Positions 57,638 to 64,000 of a DNA stretch of 64,000 bases are shown here, piece after piece (the stretch's first letter is position 1; each line of letters begins with the position of its first letter). The stretch is from Paragonimus skrjabini miyazakii (Eukaryota > Platyhelminthes > Trematoda > Plagiorchiida > Troglotrematidae), in the NCBI GenBank assembly GCA_014338405.1, contig JTDE01000036.1, forward strand, positions 340,318 through 404,317, in the 5' to 3' direction. Below the pieces are notes generated by a model. The model had not been told where the DNA came from and ran no database searches. It saw only the letters and a program-made list of their open reading frames with translations. The position numbers and the translations under genes were made by a program.

Positions 57638-58584
57638 TTCTGTTCACTGAGTCTTTGCTTGGAGAAGTTAGATGAGATGATAGATCACTAGCATGACCGC
57701 TGTCATTGTTTGACTAATTCGGCTGTATAAAATGTATAAGTATTGAAACCAGATAATGAAAACTACAAGGAAGCGGCTCTCTTGAAGATACAACCTTGGA
57801 TTCAATTACAGTTTTTCGTTTAAAAGGTACATGCACCTCATTGTTGATTGTTCAGGTTAAAGCAATATTTTGAGTTTCCACCCATTTTACATCTAAATTA
57901 GGGTTTCTTGATCTACCCATGACGGAACAGCTGTTAAGCACTGATACCCATCACTGATATGTCTCTACCGATGACAATAATGACAGCGAACGGTGGTTCA
58001 CAGGTCAAAACGGCTGGTAGTCAGAAAGTACAGTTCCCTGTATCAACACATAGAGCACAATTTGAGTTGCAAGTTAAATATTTCTGGTTACCTTTGAGCA
58101 AAGGATGACGGAGGATTTTCGATCAACTGGAATGTACTTGAAGCCGCTCAAACTTCCGCAATTCGACAACAGGCCGCTGCAGGCGTTGATACTCATTTCT
58201 CATGGTTTCTTCCTGAATCACAAGCTTGTGGTGGCAGATTACACCGAAAACAAGTTTAGGGATTTTGGACCAGAGCTCGTAAGTGATTATTCTTGTCACA
58301 ATCTTGACATGGACTTTGGCGCAACTTCCAAAGTGGCAACCATGTTAACCGCTTCAAAACTGGCTTCATCTTAGATACAACGGAATAATCAAGACTGAAA
58401 GCTGAGGCATATTTGACGAGTGAAGCTCACGTCGCTCTGACCTTTCGAGGACATACAATATCTGCTAACTGCAGTTGGTGACTGTGCGATTAGGACTTTT
58501 CAAGTTAAAATCACAAAAAACGCTGAAGTTGTACAACGATATTTTTGTTACTGATGTGTATTAGAAAATATTACACATTTTTCA
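57638..58584. other. gene-free stretch
   Basis: It would contain the promoter of the minus-strand gene. An open frame at 58105-58374 (plus) is unassigned. I see no clear promoter motif. Confidence 0.4.
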
Positions 58585-58700
58585 GTGTAGGTTCCATTTT
58601 CACGGACTTTTTAGCCCACCCTTTTCAAAAAGAAATATTAGGTTCGAGTTTTGATCTTGAAAATTGGATCGTACCTGATGTGTCTTCAAAAGCACAGTGG
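58585..58700 (-). mobile_element. very degenerate hammerhead-SINE copy
   Basis: The plus strand ACTTTTTAGCCCACCCTTTT, then CAAAAAGAAATATTAGGTTC and GAGTTTTGATCTTGA, lines up base by base with the tail-to-hammerhead region of the minus-strand SINEs at 16.15 and 50.05 kb. The ribozyme is destroyed. A 97-codon open frame running through it (58545-58838) is therefore probably not a gene. Confidence 0.5.
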
Positions 58701-61429
58701 TCAACGTTGTCCACATATGGTATTATGAACCAGAGTTCAAATCTAGTGTGTAAAGAATATGCGCTACTGAACTTTAAAGAGAAAAACTCCATTTTCGTGT
58801 CTCTTCCTCAGAGTAGACGTACAGAGCAGCCGGCTTGAATGAAAAACTAATTGTTAATGACGTTCGATTTTTCTGAACGAAAAATCATTCTCAGGGACCG
58901 AAAGACTTGTAGGTATTTAAGACGAGTCAATTGCGCACTAGTAAATAAAGCTCGCCCATTGCCTGTTATCAATTCATATTTATGTAGCCATATACATTAC
59001 GCTGCATTAAACACTGCCAACTCTTCAAAAGTCAAAACGTGGCGAAGAAGCTCGTTTTCGGTGTCATCTTTAGGCCAAATATAACACAACGAATATGAAA
59101 CCAGTTGTCAAGTCAGGAGTGTGTTAAACTTAATACAGTAGCTCCTCATTCTCTTGTTCCTATGAAGTAGGTTACATCAGTCGAACAACAGGGCCCTCGT
59201 CGGGAAATACGCGAACACTATTCTGCTTGGTGGACGACCTGACAATGAAAGATTTTCAACGCAATTCTGACCCACCTAGTCACCTCCAGTCACAGTCAAT
59301 ATGGATGTCGCACTTAAGCCGATCTGCTGTCACACGTATTCACACCAGAGGTGTGAAATGTCGTACCCTGACCGCTGCGATGATTATCCGAATCTGGCTG
59401 GGAAAAACTAATCTGTGCGTGCGAAAGTCGTGTTCAAGCACTGAAGATACAATGGCCTGCCGTCTTCGGAACAGTCGACACAGCATCATAGTAACTATAT
59501 CCGCAATCCCCAAACGAAACTAGATTCACGCCGCATTAGGTTTCACATAATCCTGGCTTGATAACTAATTTCATATTCGTTGTGTTGTATTTGGCCTGAA
59601 GATGACACACAGAAAATGAGCTTGTTTACCACGTTTTGACTGCTGATAAAATCTCCAGGTATATTTGAACAGTTGAAACAATCCAGACTTCTAACTTTGT
59701 AATCGGTTTGCCGGGTCTGAATACTCCTCTGATAAATGAGCGAAAGGCCACCAAGGAACATTGACACCGATCACTTGTATATGATTCTCAAGCAGTCTTG
59801 TGTCATGAAAAAGTAGTCATTGAGATGTAATGCACCCCCGGAAAAAAATGACAAAAATTCAACTTGCAGGAAAAATAATGTTAAAGAGTGCGAACAGCAA
59901 AAACGAATAAACTCAGATGCATGGAATCAACCAAGACTAAAAGGAAAAGCGAAAATTACAGCTCACCGTGCTTGTCGGCAACGGTACAAACAAGTACACT
60001 CTTTCGCAGCAAGCAAATTGTAAGTGGCCAGATGGCCAACTACAAACATTCCACTGATGTCTGTGGTTGTGGAACAAGTGCGTGGTTTGTCGTTGATTGC
60101 CATGAAGTAAAACAGCATAAGTGCAAGGCGGTAGATATAAACATAATAAATTCTACCCGAATGTAAAAACTTGTGAAGAAAAAACAAATGTGTAACGGCT
60201 GTTAGAATCACAGTTGTTTAAACACCAAGCTGAACAACGGCTTTTTGGGAATACAGTTCTGGTCGGTAAGTATAATTTATCCGATAACGGCTGCACTGAA
60301 ACCCATGTACAATAACCAATGAAGAGGCTTCTCAGGAACGATCACGGATTGTTGACTGATTTGAAAATATTGAATGGAATACGAAAACCGTCAAGATCAT
60401 CATGTACGATGCATACTTAAGCATAATTTCGTTTGCCGTTTTCAACTGTATAATTAAAACGAAATGGAACAGAGAAGAGTACGATAATAAAACATTCATA
60501 AGAATTCGGTCACCAGGTAGATCCGGTTACAGCATTTCGTTCCACCTGTCAAACAATTAGGAAACACGCTTTGACGTTTTTCGAAGTGCTTGCAACACAT
60601 CGTATGAAATAACCGTTGTGTTCAGAAGCATATGATGGGGAACCCATCATTACGTCGCACAAATACTTCTTTTTTATCTCTTTATTCTCATTCCTCGTTT
60701 CCATCTTACACTTTCCGTTCTCCGTTGAGCGGCCAATGTACATCGATTGTTTGTATATCTTGTTTTCTAAAGATTGTTCCAGTAATAAATATCCAAACCC
60801 TTAACCGATTACCACCACAGGTTTTATCATTTGCTAATCCGAGCTCCGTATCCGTAGCTATCTAGTACCATTACTCAGTAATGTGACGCATCTGTTTCTT
60901 GGACTGAGTGATGGTTGATCGTTTTGGTCGTGTGTGACTCAGTTCCAGTATGCAGGGAAAAGGAGCGAGCGAAATTATGCTCAAGCGTACATCAGTCATG
61001 AGCTTTCCAAATTTATTCGGGGACATTATTTCTGATTCTGGGATGTGATAATTTACTCTGGGTTGGAGAATTCAGTCGGCTCTGTTTGTAAAAGTTCGCC
61101 CGCAACAGCGGTTTAGACTAAATCATATGAGAGAGAAAAGGTAGAAATGAGCCTTCTAATAGCTTGTGCCGATCAGTCAGTTTGATCAATTCCTAGGCAT
61201 TGCAGACTCCTCAACTTATCGCTTGATTCTTTGGATTGCCCAATGAAACAGACTGTAGGGTGCGTGGAGTCTTCTTTAATGAAAAGTAGACGAATTGGAA
61301 GATGTGAATTGAACACCGTTCACAGCCGACCGCAGCTTCCGTATTCAGACGGATTTTTAACAAGCCCATTTCCCGCCACCTCTTTACCACCAATATTCTT
61401 GGAACTTCACCTTTTTTCTAAGTATTGTC
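58701..61429. other. gene-free stretch
   Basis: No gene or transposon I can support. Open frames at 59227-59523, 59888-60166 and 60616-60865 lack domains and splice evidence. Confidence 0.4.
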
Positions 61430-61880
61430 CTTTGGAATCGTCTCCTTCGCAGAAGAATTCCACAACAAAACGTGGAACCGTATGAGTCATTGTATGCTCA
61501 CCTTGCAAAAAGTATGACGGCTTACGGGCAACTGTCTGGGGTGTTCATCACCCTCGGTGGTGTTCGACAGAATTGTCCGATCTCTTCTTTCCTACTCAAT
61601 TTTGTCATGGACGACGTTCTGCATTATGCACACCAAGATGTCAATGAACTAGGTGTGAAGTCTTCTCGGCATTAAGTTGACCGACAGGAATCATGCAGAC
61701 GGCAACTTCATGTTTAACCTCTCTACAAAAAGCATGCACACTAACCTGAACAAGAGTGGCCTGACTGTCCACTGTGGAATGCGCTTACCAGTTCTAAAAT
61801 GTAAGTTGTCTAAATACTTGGATATTCCCATTTCCACGGTTTTTATACACAAGACAGGGCCCATCGCTAACACTGGACTT
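61430..61880 (+). pseudogene. RTE LINE RT fragment (RTE5)
   Basis: The plus strand encodes LLRRRIPQQNVEPYESLYAH, AYGQLSGVFITLGGVRQNCP and ISSFLLNFVMDDVL (motif B region). A frame change leads to LTDRNHADGNFMF (a ruined Y-A-D-D box) and SMHTNLNKSGLTVHCGMRLP. The catalytic aspartates are lost, so it is dead. Its orientation is opposite to RTE2, 1 kb downstream. Confidence 0.78.
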
Positions 61881-62114
61881 CTATTACCTTCGGGTGGAAT
61901 ATGCACAAACTAAAGGATGCTCACTCACATTTTACAAGAGTAAAATGTGATACATCCTACGCGATATACTCTTCGATCATCAGGTCATCCCAAAACACAT
62001 GACTTCAACTTGAATGTAGATCAGGCACCAATCAATATCACTCAGCTTGATAGTCTTTCGGTATCACGTGGATGATTCACCACATCTTCAAAAGGTACAG
62101 TTTGACGGGAGCTC

Positions 62115-62525
62115 ATGTGTTGCATTCTGGTTTTTCCGTTGTGGAGGTATGTTGTTTGTTGCGACGACTGGTTGCAAATTCATTTGAAGAAATACCATCC
62201 TACCTTGTTCGAATGTGTGGTGCGGAGCATCTTACCCGCCATGGCTTCCGCCCGAACCGTTTGCTCCTGTCTCACATATTTCTGTTTGATTGGGCCAGTC
62301 GAATGTTATCGATGTTGGACGTGCCGTGATCCAGCAGCCTACCACAAATGCATGTTGGACGTTTGGGCTACTGTTTTCAAGCAGCTCGACCTATTCGATG
62401 TAGAGGAAATCACGGATGCTATGGGCACAATGCCCGATTGGAAGCGCTATATGAAAACCGGGGAATGGCCATGGGATGATGAACAAGATGAATCTGAGGA
62501 GGACGATGAGGATGATGACGCATAA
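62115..62525 (+). CDS. terminal exon with acidic C-terminus, unrecognised gene
   Basis: The frame runs 136 codons to TAA at 62525. The last third looks clearly coding: AYHKCMLDVWATVFKQLDLF, then VEEITDAMGTMPDWKRYMKT and WPWDDEQDESEEDDEDDDA, a strongly acidic tail. A canonical AATAAA follows 46 bases after the stop. The true 5' boundary is unclear: the exon may begin at an AG such as TTGGGCCAG (about 62297) or TTTTCAAGCAG (about 62382), and the overlapping frame at 62072-62329 is also open. I do not recognise the family. Confidence 0.5.
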   Translation: MCCILVFPLWRYVVCCDDWLQIHLKKYHPTLFECVVRSILPAMASARTVCSCLTYFCLIGPVECYRCWTCRDPAAYHKCMLDVWATVFKQLDLFDVEEITDAMGTMPDWKRYMKTGEWPWDDEQDESEEDDEDDDA

Positions 62526-62570
62526 TGAACGCCAGTACACACGTGGCTTATCATTGCATTGATTCTGGTA

Positions 62571-62576
62571 AATAAA
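62571..62576 (+). terminator. poly(A) signal AATAAA
   Basis: A canonical hexamer 46 bases downstream of the stop codon at 62525, in the right place for a short 3' untranslated region. Confidence 0.5.
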
Positions 62577-62829
62577 CACACGCCGATCAGAAACTTTCCG
62601 TTTCAACTGACCGTTATATGTTTGTTTCAGAATAACAACGGGACTTGTTGCTGAGGTAAAACGATGAGCAACAGCGGCGACATTGACCCTGGTAGTAGAT
62701 AATGACACCATACTTTACATTCGTTCCATTCCAGTCATCAGTATTGAGGATTGATTAAGTGGCACTAGATTGGCCAAAATCAAATTATATTCGTACAAAT
62801 AGGACATATTCCAGTGAACGCGAGTACCT

Positions 62830-64000
62830 CTTTAAAACTCGGCTGAAATGAGTACGGAAAGTGGTCGAACGCGTGTTTTCGAACACTGAGTTCGGTTAGC
62901 CGCCATCTCACCTAAAGTTTCAAGCCACCGACACCCATAGTCGCGAGGGCTCCAACCCGGGAGACGAACTCGATCTACAGTGCCAAACCCCTTCGTGAAC
63001 GATTTCAATTGTCTACGCCAGGTCATCATCTGTCCACCTCGCACCTTACGCCAATCGGCCGCAGCGTTGGCAAAGTGTTCGGTGTGGCAAACGACTAGCT
63101 AGCATCCTTAGTACATGACCTAACCATCTAAATCTGTGTAAATGTGAAGAGTGAACAAGAGAACTCGTTTGACAATTAGTGTCAAACACCTGCTTCTCAG
63201 CCTCCTCGTTACTCAATCGTTACTGCCACTCGATACCAGTGACTGAACGCAGACATCGGTGGTCGAATACCTGAAGACGGTTCACGTCCTCTACTCTGAT
63301 CGGCCATGTTTCGCTGCCGTAAAGTAATACAGCCCGCACTGTTGTCTGATATACGCGACCCTTAAGCTTCAGAGGGATACTTTTCTGTCGCCATAAGTGC
63401 CTCAGATTAGCAAACACCGCCCTAGCCTTAGAAACACTCGCCTCTATTTAATTCTCTACAGCGCCTCCGCCGCTGATGCAGCTTCCCAGGTATGCAAACC
63501 GGTCAACAACTTCCATGACTTCATTATCTAACATTAAACCTAGGTAATCACGGCAATTTTGCAGGAGCACTTTGCATTTCGAAGCTGCAAAGCGCATTCC
63601 GAAGTACTTAGCAGAACACAAAATTGCATTCAGCGTTACTTGTGTCGCTTGAAAGTTGTCAGACAGCAACACTTTATCGTCTGCATAATCAAAATCAGTC
63701 AGCCTTCCACCACACACCGGCATCAGTTGAGTGACGCAAACAGTCCTCCATTATTTCGTCCATGACGAAATTGAACAAAAATGGTGAAAGGGGACAGCCT
63801 TGACGAACGCCGCTTCTGGTGCTGAAGCTGTCAGACGGCTCATCGTAAACCCTAACCTGAGCCGAAGTATGGGAATAAAGCGACGACACTATGTTCACAT
63901 ACTTGATCGGTACACTCCTGCCTTTAAGCGACTCTAAAGGTGTAGCTTGATCCACCGAATCGAATGCACCTTTGTAGTCGAGAAATACGGCAATTGTTGG
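62830..64000 (-). pseudogene. RTE-type LINE, RT to C-terminus, runs off window (RTE2)
   Basis: From the right edge leftward the minus strand encodes PTIAVFLDYKGAFDSVD (RT motif A with its Asp), VPIKYVNIVSSLYSHTSAQV, GVRQGCPLSPFLFNFVMDEI (motif B) and LTDFDYADDKVLL (catalytic ADD). Next are GMRFAASKCKVLLQN, FAYLGSCISGG, LKGRVYQTTVRAVLLYGSET and finally LPGWSPRDYGCRWLETLGEM. Frameshifts separate several blocks. It keeps all visible catalytic residues, so it is younger or better preserved than RTE1. The 5' endonuclease, if present, lies beyond the window. Confidence 0.88.

Noticed and set aside
58545..58838. 97-codon plus-strand ORF after an acceptor-like TTTTTCAG
   Set aside because: Its first half aligns with the antisense of the hammerhead-SINE family, so the frame is best explained as a degenerate repeat.
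1..64000. Prokaryotic features (operons, ribosome binding sites, CRISPR arrays)
   Set aside because: Splice-bounded exons, retroelements and low coding density show the DNA is eukaryotic; no regularly spaced short repeats were found.

Overview
The window looks like AT-rich nuclear DNA of a flatworm, most likely a digenean trematode (fluke). It has long introns and intergenic space, no operon-like packing, and dense old copies of Penelope-like elements (PLE), RTE-type LINEs, one Ty3/gypsy remnant, and a tRNA-derived short element carrying hammerhead ribozymes. That last combination recalls the SM-alpha repeats of schistosomes. The taxonomic call is an inference; no rRNA, mitochondrial or ultraconserved marker is present.

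Layout: 1-16 kb has no gene I can support, only degenerate hammerhead-SINE relics. 16.1-19.3 kb holds a SINE and a nearly complete but decayed PLE with direct terminal repeats. 21-28.3 kb has an unrecognised ORF, a PLE endonuclease fragment, a LINE fragment, a Ty3/gypsy pol remnant, the last two exons of an unrecognised plus-strand gene (27.0-27.5 kb) and another PLE piece. 28-37 kb is mostly empty, with LINE and PLE fragments and a SINE with an apparently intact hammerhead ribozyme. 37.3-55.1 kb holds a multi-exon gene of the core-1 galactosyltransferase / Cosmc family (C1GALT1/C1GALT1C1) in at least four, probably five exons. Its introns contain two more PLE copies, two hammerhead SINEs and an RTE LINE. 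A small unrecognised three-exon minus-strand gene (57.6-54.2 kb) interleaves with its 3' end. 55.9-64 kb has three RTE fragments and a plus-strand terminal exon with an acidic tail and a poly(A) signal; the last RTE copy runs off the window.

The most interesting system is the set of small ribozymes. At least three SINE copies fold into a 45-nt type I hammerhead with covarying helix II. A second, different hammerhead-like core lies in the terminal repeats (pLTRs) of the PLE copies. SINE and pLTR lie side by side at three places. Two PLE subfamilies also carry stop codons shared between independent copies.
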